Made by a program: the position numbers and the translations under genes. Below the pieces are notes generated by a model. The model worked only from the letters and a program-made list of their open reading frames with translations, was not told the origin of the DNA and made no database searches. From SZUA-451 sp034721895 (GTDB lineage Bacteria; Campylobacterota; Campylobacteria; Campylobacterales; Sulfurovaceae): a stretch of DNA of 64,000 bases. The stretch is taken from the NCBI GenBank assembly GCA_034721895.1, contig JAYEND010000041.1, positions 26,109 to 90,108 of the forward strand. Direction: 5' to 3'. Below are positions 49,403 to 57,781 of this stretch, one piece after another (positions within the stretch are counted from its first letter, which is position 1; each line of letters begins with the position of its first letter).

Positions 49403-50354
49403 ATACCCGTGCTTCTTCTCTTTTTTGCAGCATATCCCAATAATCATTAATCCCCTTTTGGATCTCATCAATGACATGTCTGTACTCTGGCTTAAAGAGG
49501 TGTTTATATCGACCCTGAGCGCCAAGGTAATCTTCAACAGTAAGAACATTTTTTGGTCTGTAGAGAATGTTGAGCTCATGACCATCAATAATCTCATAGA
49601 TCGGGAACATCAGCGAGTCTGTTGCAAGATCGGTAATGTTAATCGTATCTTTGGGGTCAAATCTCCACTCAGTACAACATGGAGAAACGGTATTGATAAA
49701 ACAAGGTCCATCAATTTCCAATGCTTTCTGGAAACCTTTTGCCATACTTTTCCATTTGTTTGGAGCAAGCTGTGCCACATAAGGTGCACCGTGTGCTGCC
49801 ATGATGGATACGATATCTTTTTTCTTCTCTTTTTTACCATAAGAGTGCGTCCCTGCCTGTGCAGTAGATGTTGTCGCACCGATAGGTGTTGCGGAAGATC
49901 TCTGACCACCTGTGTTTGCATAGTTCTCGTTGTCTAGACAAATATAAGTAAAGTCATGGCCTCTCTCCATCGCTCCTGAAAGCCACTGGAAACCAATGTC
50001 ATATGTCGATCCGTCACCACCAAAAGCAACGAATTTTACAGGTGCATCATTATCCTTGAGTGAGCCTTTTCTTTTTCTTGCTTTATGCATCGCCTCTGAA
50101 CCTGTTACTGCTGTAGCCGCATTTTCAAATCCGATATGCATCCAAGACGTATCCCATGAAGTAAATGGATAGACTGCTGTTGAGACTTCCAGACAACCGG
50201 TATTTGCAGTGATAACCAAGTTATCATCGGTACAGTTCATCAATTCTCTAACGATCATAGAGTGCGCACACCCCGGACAGAGAGTGTGTGCACCCTCAAA
50301 TCTATCGTTATTTGTTGAAAACTCTTTTAAGTTTTTAATTGATGTAATCGCCAT
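49401..50354 (-). CDS. porB: Pyruvate:ferredoxin (flavodoxin) oxidoreductase, beta subunit
   Basis: The 317-residue subunit binds thiamine diphosphate: FGGDGSTYDIGF and DNENYANTGGQRS form the TPP/Mg motif. CPGCAHSM and CLEV supply cluster cysteines. The enzyme splits pyruvate to acetyl-CoA and CO2, or runs in reverse in CO2 fixation by the reductive TCA cycle used by relatives. AAAGGGGG precedes the ATG; porA ends 2 bases before. Confidence 0.95.
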   Translation of the reverse strand: MAITSIKNLKEFSTNNDRFEGAHTLCPGCAHSMIVRELMNCTDDNLVITANTGCLEVSTAVYPFTSWDTSWMHIGFENAATAVTGSEAMHKARKRKGSLKDNDAPVKFVAFGGDGSTYDIGFQWLSGAMERGHDFTYICLDNENYANTGGQRSSATPIGATTSTAQAGTHSYGKKEKKKDIVSIMAAHGAPYVAQLAPNKWKSMAKGFQKALEIDGPCFINTVSPCCTEWRFDPKDTINITDLATDSLMFPIYEIIDGHELNILYRPKNVLTVEDYLGAQGRYKHLFKPEYRHVIDEIQKGINDYWDMLQKREEARV

Positions 50355-50356
50355 GA

Positions 50357-51592
50357 TTACCCCCTTTTCGTTTGAAAGAATCCAAGCTTAGGACCTCTAA
50401 GTCCCGAGAATTGTTGGATATCTGTTGTAATATGTCCCGCATCAGCATGTGCTTGCTGTTCAGTAAAAATTCTTTTTGCTTCGTCGATAGAGAAGTCACG
50501 CCCGCCAAGACCATAAATGAAATTTGTTACCAGTGGTCTTTTGGCTGTCGTATAGAGTGCTGCTGATACTTCATTGTAGAATGCGCCCATCGCACCACCC
50601 GGTGAAGAACGATCCGTCACAGCAACACACTTTGCATTTTCCAAGGCATTTCTAACCTCATCAAAAGGGAAAGGTCTGAAACATCTGATGGCAACAACAC
50701 CTGCTTTGATGCCTGTCTCTTCTCGAAGCTCTTCAGCTGCTACTCTGGCAGTCTCAACGGTCGTACCAAGTCCTACGATAACCACATCGGCATCTTCCAT
50801 CATATAAGACTCAACTCTTTTATATTTTCTGCCTGTAAGTTTTTCAAACTCTTCAAATACCGCATCTACGACTGGACGAGAATCCATCAATGCTTTATGT
50901 TGTTTTGCCTTGTGCTCAAAGTGCCAGTCCTCTTCTGTCTGAGCACCATAGGTGATAGGTTTGGAAAAGTCCAGCATATCATCTACAGGCTGGAAGTCGC
51001 CTACAAATTTATACGCTGCCTCGTCGGTCAATGGGTAAACATTTTGTGCCGTATGTGAGGTGATAAAACCATCCTGGTGAACCATCACCGGGAGTCTAAC
51101 CGAGTGATTTTCTCCTATTTTGAAAGCACATAGAGCAAGGTCATACGCTTCCTGGGCATTAAATGCGCCCAATTGTATCCAGCCTGAATCGCGTCCCAAA
51201 TACATATCAGCATGGTCACCACGAACATTCAGCGGAGAAGCCAGTGCTCTGTTGACAACATTGAGTACGATAGGAAGTCTCATGCCGGATGCCTGATAAA
51301 GCACCTCTGCCATCAGTGCAAATCCCTGCGAAGATGTCGCTGTAGAAACACGTCCGCCTGATGCAGATGCACCGATACATCCTGACATTGCAGCATGCTC
51401 AGACTCAACCATCACAAATTCACCATCAATATAGCCATTGGCTACATAATTACCATAATTTTCAACGATAGGTGTAGACGGCGTAATAGGATACGCCGCA
51501 ACAACATCAACCTGTGCCTGTCTCAAGGCTTGAGAAGAGGCAAAGTTACCGTCCCAGACTTCTCTTTCATTTAAATCATATTTTACTGCCAT
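50357..51592 (-). CDS. porA: Pyruvate:ferredoxin oxidoreductase, alpha subunit
   Basis: The 411-residue subunit has the pyrimidine-binding N-terminal domain (AAYPITPSTPIVE, SEHAAMSGCIGAS, TSSQGFALMAE) and a transketolase-C-like domain. Together with PorB it forms the active site. It lies 9 bases after porD in the order gamma, delta, alpha, beta, as in Helicobacter and Campylobacter relatives. Confidence 0.95.
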   Translation of the reverse strand: MAVKYDLNEREVWDGNFASSQALRQAQVDVVAAYPITPSTPIVENYGNYVANGYIDGEFVMVESEHAAMSGCIGASASGGRVSTATSSQGFALMAEVLYQASGMRLPIVLNVVNRALASPLNVRGDHADMYLGRDSGWIQLGAFNAQEAYDLALCAFKIGENHSVRLPVMVHQDGFITSHTAQNVYPLTDEAAYKFVGDFQPVDDMLDFSKPITYGAQTEEDWHFEHKAKQHKALMDSRPVVDAVFEEFEKLTGRKYKRVESYMMEDADVVIVGLGTTVETARVAAEELREETGIKAGVVAIRCFRPFPFDEVRNALENAKCVAVTDRSSPGGAMGAFYNEVSAALYTTAKRPLVTNFIYGLGGRDFSIDEAKRIFTEQQAHADAGHITTDIQQFSGLRGPKLGFFQTKRG

Positions 51593-51601
51593 AATATTCC
51601 T

Positions 51602-52060
51602 TTACTTCGCTTCTTTTTTCTTTTTCTCAGGCCATCCTGAGAGTGCTGTTTCCAAATCTTCATATTCACTGAACATGAGAAGGGATTTTGGGTTTGTGGG
51701 GCAGACTTCCACGCATACCTGACAACCTTTACAGTGATCATAATCAATACCCAGCATCTGCTTATCTCTTGAGATAATCGATGTATCCGGACACCACACC
51801 CAGCAATTTTGACAATCAATACAGATATCCCTGTTAAAAACCGGCTTGATAACACGCCATGAAGCAACAGTTGCCGTATACGAGTTAAAATGGGAATATG
51901 TTCTCTCTTCGGCTTTCATATTTGCAATACCTGTAGCATCACCATCAAATGATTGGAGAACACTTCCTTGAGTCACTTCATCCCAACCAAGCAGATCAAA
52001 ACCTGCTTCAAGTTGACTCTGGCCTCTATTATCGTTTGCACATAAATTTAAATCTTGCAT
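51602..52060 (-). CDS. porD: Pyruvate:ferredoxin oxidoreductase, delta (2[4Fe-4S]) subunit
   Basis: The 152-residue subunit carries two complete cluster motifs, CIDCQNCWVWCPD and CKGCQVCVEVCPT, which pass electrons from the TPP site to ferredoxin. Its N-terminal 60 residues extend beyond the short archaeal form. GGGAGGAGC lies just before the ATG. Confidence 0.95.
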   Translation of the reverse strand: MQDLNLCANDNRGQSQLEAGFDLLGWDEVTQGSVLQSFDGDATGIANMKAEERTYSHFNSYTATVASWRVIKPVFNRDICIDCQNCWVWCPDTSIISRDKQMLGIDYDHCKGCQVCVEVCPTNPKSLLMFSEYEDLETALSGWPEKKKKEAK

Positions 52061-52072
52061 TTTTGCTCCTCC

Positions 52073-52636
52073 CTACTTAACTGCGTTATACGCTTGAGTA
52101 ATCGCAGCCATGTTTCCATCGATAATTTTTTGAGGAAATTTTGCAAGTACTCTTTTCATGTTCTCTAAGAAATAATCCAATTCAAACATACCTGAAACCT
52201 TGACAAATGCACCAAGCATCGGTGAATTCGGAATAGATCTTCCAATCGTATCTAGAGAAATCTGAACACAGTCCACAACAAATACTCTATCCTCTTTCCC
52301 CTTGAGTGCAGGAATCCCGGCAACAAGCTCTTCTTTGCTCAGGTGTGTCGTAATGATGTACTTTGTGGACTCTTTTTCATTGACTTCGATATTATCCGTA
52401 AATGCCAATGCAGGGTCAATGACCAATACATAATCAGGATGCATAAATTTTGCATGGTTAAAAATCTGCTCATCAGAGATTCTATTATAGGCTCTGAGAG
52501 CTGCTCCTCTTTTTGCTGAACCATAAAGCGCAAAAGCCTGCACTTCTTTACCCGTCGTTGCAACAACGTCACCTAAACCTTTAGCACCAGATACTGCACC
52601 TTGACCGGCACGGCTATGCCATCTAATTTCTACCAT
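52073..52636 (-). CDS. porG: Pyruvate:ferredoxin oxidoreductase, gamma subunit
   Basis: The 187-residue subunit has the family start MVEIRWHSRAGQGAVSGAK and ALYGSAKRGAALRAYNRIS. ATG 52636 follows AGGAGATAGA; an earlier frame start at 52651 would overlap that site. It leads the por operon. The 70 bases upstream hold a strong hairpin and probably the promoter. Confidence 0.94.
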   Translation of the reverse strand: MVEIRWHSRAGQGAVSGAKGLGDVVATTGKEVQAFALYGSAKRGAALRAYNRISDEQIFNHAKFMHPDYVLVIDPALAFTDNIEVNEKESTKYIITTHLSKEELVAGIPALKGKEDRVFVVDCVQISLDTIGRSIPNSPMLGAFVKVSGMFELDYFLENMKRVLAKFPQKIIDGNMAAITQAYNAVK

Positions 52637-52669
52637 TCTATCTCCTATCAAAATATAGTGTAAGTTAAT

Positions 52670-52707
52670 TGTAATCTCAGCACTCTTAAAGGATGCTTGA
52701 AATTACA
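52670..52707 (+). other. Hairpin followed by a T run, upstream of porG
   Basis: tgtaatctcagca ... gcttgaaattaca forms a 12-bp stem with one bulge, followed on the plus strand by seven T. The orientation is terminator-like for transcription coming antisense through the por operon, yet it sits between the HAD stop and the porG promoter area. A role as leader structure or as an operator is equally possible. Confidence 0.45.
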
Positions 52708-52712
52708 TTTTT

Positions 52713-53357
52713 TTAACTTCGTATTATAGAAGCGACTGCATCCAACGCACTTTCTGTGATGACAGAACAACACGCCGACAATTGCTCTTTCGAACCGTAA
52801 CCTGATGTTACAGCAATACCTCTGATCCCTGCCGATTTTGCTGAGAGCATATCCATACAGGTATCACCGATCATCCAACACTTATTTGTATCAGTTTCAA
52901 ACTTTGACAAAGCTTTAAGCACAGGTTCGGGATGCGGCTTGGGATATTCCACATCCTCCCTGCCTATCAATACTTCAAAGTGGTTCATTAAGCCCATATG
53001 CTCCAGCAACTCAATCGAATACTTCGCTGTCTTGGTGGTGACAATACCAAGTCTGGCAATTTCAGAGGCTTTCCTGACTGCTTCTTCTGCCCCTGCAAGC
53101 AAAAATGTCTTCTCTCTGCTGATCTGGCGATAATGTTTTTTATAAACGGCAACATAATCCCACACCGACTCCTCGGAAACCCCCAGCGAGAGGAGCATCA
53201 TATCAAGTGGGTGGCCGATCTCTGCCGTGATCTTCTCCTCTACTGGGGTTTCCACTCCAAAATATCCAAAGGCTTGATCGAAACTCTCCAGAATCGCCTC
53301 GGTTGAATCGATCAGTGTTCCATCTAGATCAAAAAGGATGATTTTCTTATTTTCCAT
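52713..53357 (-). CDS. HAD-family phosphatase, phosphoglycolate-phosphatase-like
   Basis: The 214-residue hydrolase has the nucleophile motif FDLDGTLIDS, motif II threonine in IVTTKTAK, lysine in YPKPHPEP, and motif IV MIGDTCMDM. The cap type fits Gph/PpaX. ATG 53357 overlaps the end of the preceding gene (ATGGAAAATAA). Substrate uncertain: phosphoglycolate or another small phosphate ester. Confidence 0.88.
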   Translation of the reverse strand: MENKKIILFDLDGTLIDSTEAILESFDQAFGYFGVETPVEEKITAEIGHPLDMMLLSLGVSEESVWDYVAVYKKHYRQISREKTFLLAGAEEAVRKASEIARLGIVTTKTAKYSIELLEHMGLMNHFEVLIGREDVEYPKPHPEPVLKALSKFETDTNKCWMIGDTCMDMLSAKSAGIRGIAVTSGYGSKEQLSACCSVITESALDAVASIIRS

Positions 53358-54858
53358 CTTTTGTCCAGTCGATCTGGTTGTGCTGGATACCGATAATGGA
53401 TGGTTCAATTCCCCTTACCTCCCTGTTGACAGCAGTGATACTGTTGGGAATATAGAGGAACACATAGGGATAATCCTCGGCTATCAACTTGAAAATCTTT
53501 TGATACTCTTTTCCAAAAGCTTTGGGATCGACTATCTTTTCTGATTCAACGATCAACCGATCCACTTCGGGATTATGATAACCGATAAAATTGAATCCAC
53601 CCTTCTTGTCTCCGTCACTGTGCCAAATACTGTAAGCATCCGGAATCAGAGAGAGACTCCATCCCATCAGCACTGCTTCAAACTGATGTGGCATCACAAC
53701 CGTATTGAGAAAAGCTTGCCACTCCATCGTGCGGATTGTCATTTCAATACCTGCTTTTCGCAATTGATGCTGAATGATTTGCGCAGCATAGACGCGGGTA
53801 TCGTTACCTGTATTGGTCACCACCTCAAAGGACAAAGGATTTGCCGGACCATATCCCAGCTCTTTCAGCAGTGCCCTGGATCTCTCAGGATCATAGGGAT
53901 GCGGTTTAAAATCTTTTGGGTAGACATCACTCCCCGGCATAAATGGGCCGTGGCAGGCTGTCCCATGAGAGAAGAAGAGCAGATCGATAATCTCCTGCTT
54001 ATTGATCGCGTAAGCGATCGCCTCTCTGGCACGTCTATCCTGAAACTTATCGTTGCGGAGATTGAATCCCATATAGGTATAGGATTGGGAAGGCTGCTCA
54101 ATCAGTTGATAGTAAGCATCAAAATCTGCATTCAGCTGCCGCTCAACCTGTAGTGGATCAAGACTGCCTATATCCAACTCTTTGGCCTTCAGCGTTATAA
54201 ATTGTGTCGAGGGATCACCAATATAGTGCAGGTTGATCGTCTCTATGCGAGGTGGATGGATATAATAGTCCGGATTGGCATCCAGAACAATCCGTTCATT
54301 AACTTTAAACGCTTTGGTCAGCTTATAGGGTCCTGTCCCTATCGGCAGTTTATTGAGAGGACTGGTCATTGGATCCTCTTCTTTCTCCCAGAGATGTTTC
54401 GGGAGGATCCCTGTCATCCAGATGGAGAGTGCTTTAAAATAGGGTTGCGTATAGGTTACCTTGATCCGCTGGGGAGCCAGCTTCTCTACGGCTTTAACAT
54501 ATTTGAAACTATCTTTATAGGGCGTTACCAACTTTGGAGAATTCATTAGCGTATAGGTATAAACAACATCATCGGCAGAGAATGGTTCTCCATCATGCCA
54601 CTTCACTCCTTTTCGCAGCTCAAAGATCAATGTTGTATTGTTTTCAAAATAAAAGTCTTTCGCTAATTCTCCGACGATCGTGCCATTCTTGTCAAACTTC
54701 ACCAAACCATTGAATATCCAACCGGCCACCTCGGAACTTGCCGTATCTGTTGCCAAAAGCGGATTGATCCTAGAGGGAGAAGAGGAGATAGAGAGCTGAA
54801 GTGTACTTGCCGACAATGCCAATGTACAAAAAAGTACCAAATAGATAAGATACCGCAA
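53347..54858 (-). CDS. ABC transporter peptide-binding protein (family 5)
   Basis: The 503-residue protein has a signal peptide (MRYLIYLVLFCTLALSAS) and the DppA/OppA-type fold (GWIFNGLVKFDKNG, VKWHDGEPFSADDVVYTY, GTGPYKL, AIAYAINKQEII). It captures peptides or similar solutes in the periplasm. No permease or ATPase genes are adjacent, so it is an orphan binding protein here. It is divergent from the SQR-type gene. Confidence 0.92.
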   Translation of the reverse strand: MRYLIYLVLFCTLALSASTLQLSISSSPSRINPLLATDTASSEVAGWIFNGLVKFDKNGTIVGELAKDFYFENNTTLIFELRKGVKWHDGEPFSADDVVYTYTLMNSPKLVTPYKDSFKYVKAVEKLAPQRIKVTYTQPYFKALSIWMTGILPKHLWEKEEDPMTSPLNKLPIGTGPYKLTKAFKVNERIVLDANPDYYIHPPRIETINLHYIGDPSTQFITLKAKELDIGSLDPLQVERQLNADFDAYYQLIEQPSQSYTYMGFNLRNDKFQDRRAREAIAYAINKQEIIDLLFFSHGTACHGPFMPGSDVYPKDFKPHPYDPERSRALLKELGYGPANPLSFEVVTNTGNDTRVYAAQIIQHQLRKAGIEMTIRTMEWQAFLNTVVMPHQFEAVLMGWSLSLIPDAYSIWHSDGDKKGGFNFIGYHNPEVDRLIVESEKIVDPKAFGKEYQKIFKLIAEDYPYVFLYIPNSITAVNREVRGIEPSIIGIQHNQIDWTKDGK

Positions 54859-55061
54859 ATTGACCCCCTGCTTTTGATCAATTTATTTTATCACAATCGG
54901 GGTAGAAAAAGGCTAATGACACCATTTGAAGCGATAGAATAATTGTAGTTTATCATTACGATAATTTTAAATAATTATAGTTAAAGATTTGTAAAATTTA
55001 ATTTAAGATTAAAGCAGATTACCCTAAAATAGATTGAACAATTAAATCAGAAAGGATAGCA
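54859..55061. promoter_or_regulatory. Divergent control region of the SQR-type gene
   Basis: The AT-rich 203 bases contain aataattgtagttta (54938-54952) and aataattatagttaa (54970-54984), direct repeats 32 bases apart (three helical turns) with two mismatches. taaaat near 55025-55030 could be a -10. AAAGGA lies 7 bases before the ATG. A regulator-binding role for the repeats is inference. Confidence 0.4.
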
Positions 55062-56531
55062 ATGGCACGATTAATAGTAATGGGTGGCGGTGTTTCAGGA
55101 CATACTGCTGCAACATTTGCAAGAGACTGGCTTGGCAATGAACATGAAGTGGTGGTTGTCACACCAAACAGCATGTGGAACTGGATCCCATCCAACATTT
55201 GGGTAGGCGTAGGAGGAATGTCAAAAGATGAAGTGGTCTTCCCACTTGCACCGGTCTATGAGAAGGCAGGCATTGACTACAGACAGGCGAAGGCTGTTTC
55301 CATTCACCCTGAAGGGAAAACAGATTTCGAGACACCTTATATCACGATAGAATATACGGGCCAGGACAAAGAGGGGCAAACCGAAGAACTTACTTATGAT
55401 TACCTCATCAATGCAACGGGACCAAAACTGAACTTCGGAGCAACTCCGGGACTTGGCGAGGGAACCGAACTTGGGCAACATACTGTCTCTGTCTGTACGG
55501 CTGATCATGCGACACATGCCAACGTAGAACTCCAAAACTGTATCGACAAGATGAGAAAAGGAGAAAGACAAACATTCCTCATTGGAACAGGCCATGGTAT
55601 GTGTACCTGCCAGGGTGCTGCTTTTGAATATATCTTCAATGTCGAACACACACTCAAAGATGCCGGTGTCAGAGATATGGCAGATATCGTCTTTATCACC
55701 AACGAATCGTTCCTTGGTGACTTCGGTATGGGCGGTATCCACTTCAAGATGGGTGGTTTTGCCACATCGAGTAAAGTATTTGCTGAATCACTCTACGCCG
55801 AAAGGGGCATGGATTGGATCCTGGGTGCCCATATCAACAAGGTTGAAGAAGGAAAAGTAACTTTTGAATCGCTTGATGGCACAATGGATGAGCAGGAGTT
55901 TGACTTTGCCATGCTTATTCCTCCATTTGCAGGTGTCGGCCTCAAAGCCTTTGCAAAAGATGGTGCTGACATTACAGATACCATCTTCGCGCCAAACGGC
56001 TTCATGAAAGTAGATGCCAACTATGCTGCAGGTGCTTATGAGAATTGGAAAGCGACTGACTGGCCAAGAACTCTGCAGAACCCAAGCTACGACAATCTGT
56101 TTGCCGTAGGTATTGCTTTTGCACCACCACATATCATCTCCAAACCTATGAGTTCACCAAACGGTACACCGATCAACCCAACACCTCCAAGAACAGGGAT
56201 GCCTTCAGCAATGATGGGCAAAGCTGTTGCAAAGAGTGTGGTAGATATGATGGAAGGCAAATCAGCAACACCGACACACACCGCGTGTATGTCAGAAATG
56301 GGAGCAGCCTGTGTTGCTTCGGCCGGTAAAGGTCTCTTTAGCGGTACGGCTGCAGCCATGACGGTTTATCCTATCGTTCCTGACTTTGAAAAATATCCGG
56401 GCACAGGTAGAGACCTTAACGGTACAACCGGAGAGCTTGGACTTGCAGCGCACTGGGTGAAACATGTCCTGCATTTTGTCTTTATCTGGAAAGCCAAGCT
56501 TAAGCCAGGCTGGAAAATAATCCCGGAATAA
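55062..56531 (+). CDS. sqr: Sulfide:quinone oxidoreductase-type flavoprotein
   Basis: The 489-residue FAD protein begins RLIVMGGGVSGHTAATFA, the dinucleotide-binding fold, and shows NATGPKLNFG, SVCTADHA, GTGHGMCTCQGAAFEYIF and a C-terminal TACMSEMGAACVASAG. Conserved cysteines near 158, 189-191 and 410-420 fit redox-active cysteines of sulfide:quinone oxidoreductase. The C-terminus (KHVLHFVFIWKAKLKPGW) looks amphipathic and suits membrane attachment. It would oxidise sulfide and reduce quinone at the membrane. The SQR type is uncertain; length suggests one of the longer classes. A small gene follows 43 bases later. Confidence 0.87.
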   Translation: MARLIVMGGGVSGHTAATFARDWLGNEHEVVVVTPNSMWNWIPSNIWVGVGGMSKDEVVFPLAPVYEKAGIDYRQAKAVSIHPEGKTDFETPYITIEYTGQDKEGQTEELTYDYLINATGPKLNFGATPGLGEGTELGQHTVSVCTADHATHANVELQNCIDKMRKGERQTFLIGTGHGMCTCQGAAFEYIFNVEHTLKDAGVRDMADIVFITNESFLGDFGMGGIHFKMGGFATSSKVFAESLYAERGMDWILGAHINKVEEGKVTFESLDGTMDEQEFDFAMLIPPFAGVGLKAFAKDGADITDTIFAPNGFMKVDANYAAGAYENWKATDWPRTLQNPSYDNLFAVGIAFAPPHIISKPMSSPNGTPINPTPPRTGMPSAMMGKAVAKSVVDMMEGKSATPTHTACMSEMGAACVASAGKGLFSGTAAAMTVYPIVPDFEKYPGTGRDLNGTTGELGLAAHWVKHVLHFVFIWKAKLKPGWKIIPE

Positions 56532-56552
56532 GAGAATAAGAGAATAAGAGAA
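56528..56552 (+). repeat. Octamer array across the SQR-type gene stop codon
   Basis: aataagag is repeated three times in phase, and the stop codon TAA is formed by the first copy. It is another case of a tandem micro-repeat at a stop codon, but with an 8-bp unit. Confidence 0.7.
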
Positions 56553-56574
56553 AAGATTAATAAAAAGGAATAGA

Positions 56575-56742
56575 ATGTCAGCAGAACATTTAAAACATAT
56601 CGATCCGTACAGCCCACAGTTTGGTACCATGATACCATTAGGTTTTCAAAAATGGCTGAGAACCTGCATAATCTATCAATTCTTTAGATTTATCGCTATC
56701 AATATCAGAATGACGATTTTGATCTTAAAAAGCCACCACTAA
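56575..56742 (+). CDS. 55-residue companion protein of the SQR-type gene
   Basis: The short frame begins ATG at 56575 after AAAAAGGA and reads SAEHLKHIDPYSPQFGTM, then PLGFQKWLRTCIIYQFFRF and a hydrophobic end with MTILILKSHH. The C-terminal half is amphipathic to hydrophobic and basic, suggesting membrane contact. It lies 43 bases after the SQR-type gene and before the terminator hairpin, so both are on one transcript. No known family is assigned. A possible role is membrane recruitment of the flavoprotein (inference). Confidence 0.65.
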   Translation: MSAEHLKHIDPYSPQFGTMIPLGFQKWLRTCIIYQFFRFIAINIRMTILILKSHH

Positions 56743-56754
56743 ACCCAACTTCCT

Positions 56755-56780
56755 GCACTCCTCTATTAAAAGAGGAGTGC
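56755..56780 (+). terminator. Terminator hairpin after the SQR operon
   Basis: gcactcctct, loop attaaa, agaggagtgc form a perfect 10-bp stem 12 bases after the small gene. The tail (aaactttcc) is not strongly T-rich, but stem strength and position support a terminator. Confidence 0.7.
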
Positions 56781-56828
56781 AAACTTTCCAAAATATACTA
56801 ATTTTTATTATCATACCAAGGAATTATT

Positions 56829-57647
56829 ATGGTCAAAGAGCTTATTCATTATCCCGATGAGCGGATCAATATTGCCTCTGCTGATGTACGAAAATTTGAT
56901 GAAGAACTTGGGGAACTTGTTCAGGATATCAAAGATACCATCGAAGCAAACAATGCAGATGGCCTCGCTGCCATACAAATAGCGGTACCTCTCTCCATCG
57001 TTGTTGCCAAAGATCCCGAAGGAAGCTGGCATGAATTTTTCAACCCCCGCATCCTTAGGGTCAGTGGCAAAACAACCTCAGTAGAAACTTCACTCTATCT
57101 GCCTGATATCGAGGAAGAGATACCTCGACATGAGAAAATCACCTTTATTTATCAAGACAGAACGGGCAAACAGCACTCCATGAGTGCAGAGGGTGAATTT
57201 GGATTTTTACTTCAAAGAAAGTTCGACTATACATTCGGCGGCACCTTTGCCAATAAGCTGGATAGAAAAAATAGGAAAAGAGTAGAGAAAAAGCTCTCTA
57301 TCCAAGGTTCAAGCGGCGAGTTCAATGCCAATTCCACGATCTCAAAAAGAGAATATTTCAAAAGTGTCATTAATAAATTACTCTTCTTTGAAGCTCTTAC
57401 CTTCTTTGGTCCGCTCTTTGGTGCAAAAAAGGAAACACTCCAGTCTTTTTACCACTACGGCATTTTTGCCACAATCACTTCTCTGATTTTAATCGTAAGC
57501 TATCTGATCTATGCCAAATATGAAGCGGATAAGATGGTATCCTGTACAGGATGTCAAGTTGTGAGTTTCACTGCTGTAGCAGTCAAATACTTTTTAGTAA
57601 CGATACTTTTGTTTGCGGGAAGTTATTTTTGGGTCAATCCAAATTAA
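56829..57647 (+). CDS. Membrane protein with a catalytically dead peptide-deformylase-like domain
   Basis: The 272-residue protein starts like a peptide deformylase (LIHYPDERI, then DGLAAIQIAVPLSIV). All three catalytic motifs are altered: GLAAIQ (45-50) for GLAAPQ, ETSLYLP (86-92) where EGCLS is expected, and QRKFDYT (129-135) where QHExDH is expected. Both metal histidines, the catalytic glutamate and the cysteine ligand are therefore gone. Residues from about 150 form a different domain with two or three membrane segments (ITSLILIVSYLIYA; FLVTILLFAGSYFW). It cannot be a working deformylase. It may bind ligands or be a regulator; I cannot say which. Confidence 0.8.
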   Translation: MVKELIHYPDERINIASADVRKFDEELGELVQDIKDTIEANNADGLAAIQIAVPLSIVVAKDPEGSWHEFFNPRILRVSGKTTSVETSLYLPDIEEEIPRHEKITFIYQDRTGKQHSMSAEGEFGFLLQRKFDYTFGGTFANKLDRKNRKRVEKKLSIQGSSGEFNANSTISKREYFKSVINKLLFFEALTFFGPLFGAKKETLQSFYHYGIFATITSLILIVSYLIYAKYEADKMVSCTGCQVVSFTAVAVKYFLVTILLFAGSYFWVNPN

Positions 57648-57705
57648 ATATTTGATAAACTGAAATTTGTTTGTGAAGTAATAAGAAGTAATAAATAGTA
57701 GTATT

Positions 57706-57770
57706 TTGCAAGAGAAAATCTCTTGCAAAGAAAATCTCCAAAGAGATTTTTCCAAAACAAGTGTTTTGGA
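57706..57770. terminator. Three consecutive hairpins between convergent genes
   Basis: Perfect stems lie side by side: ttgcaagaga-aaa-tctcttgcaa (57706-57728), aaaatctc-caaa-gagatttt (57731-57750) and tccaaaac-aagt-gttttgga (57751-57770). They separate the plus-strand membrane-protein gene from minus-strand rpsI, so they probably act as a bidirectional terminator. The words aaaatctc and gcaaaga recur between hairpins, hinting at local duplication. Confidence 0.65.
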
Positions 57771-57781
57771 AAAAAGACCAA

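Noticed and set aside
49207..49440. 77-codon minus-strand frame between porB and luxS
   Set aside because: It overlaps the porB end in another frame and is made mostly of the long inverted repeat. It has no ribosome site.
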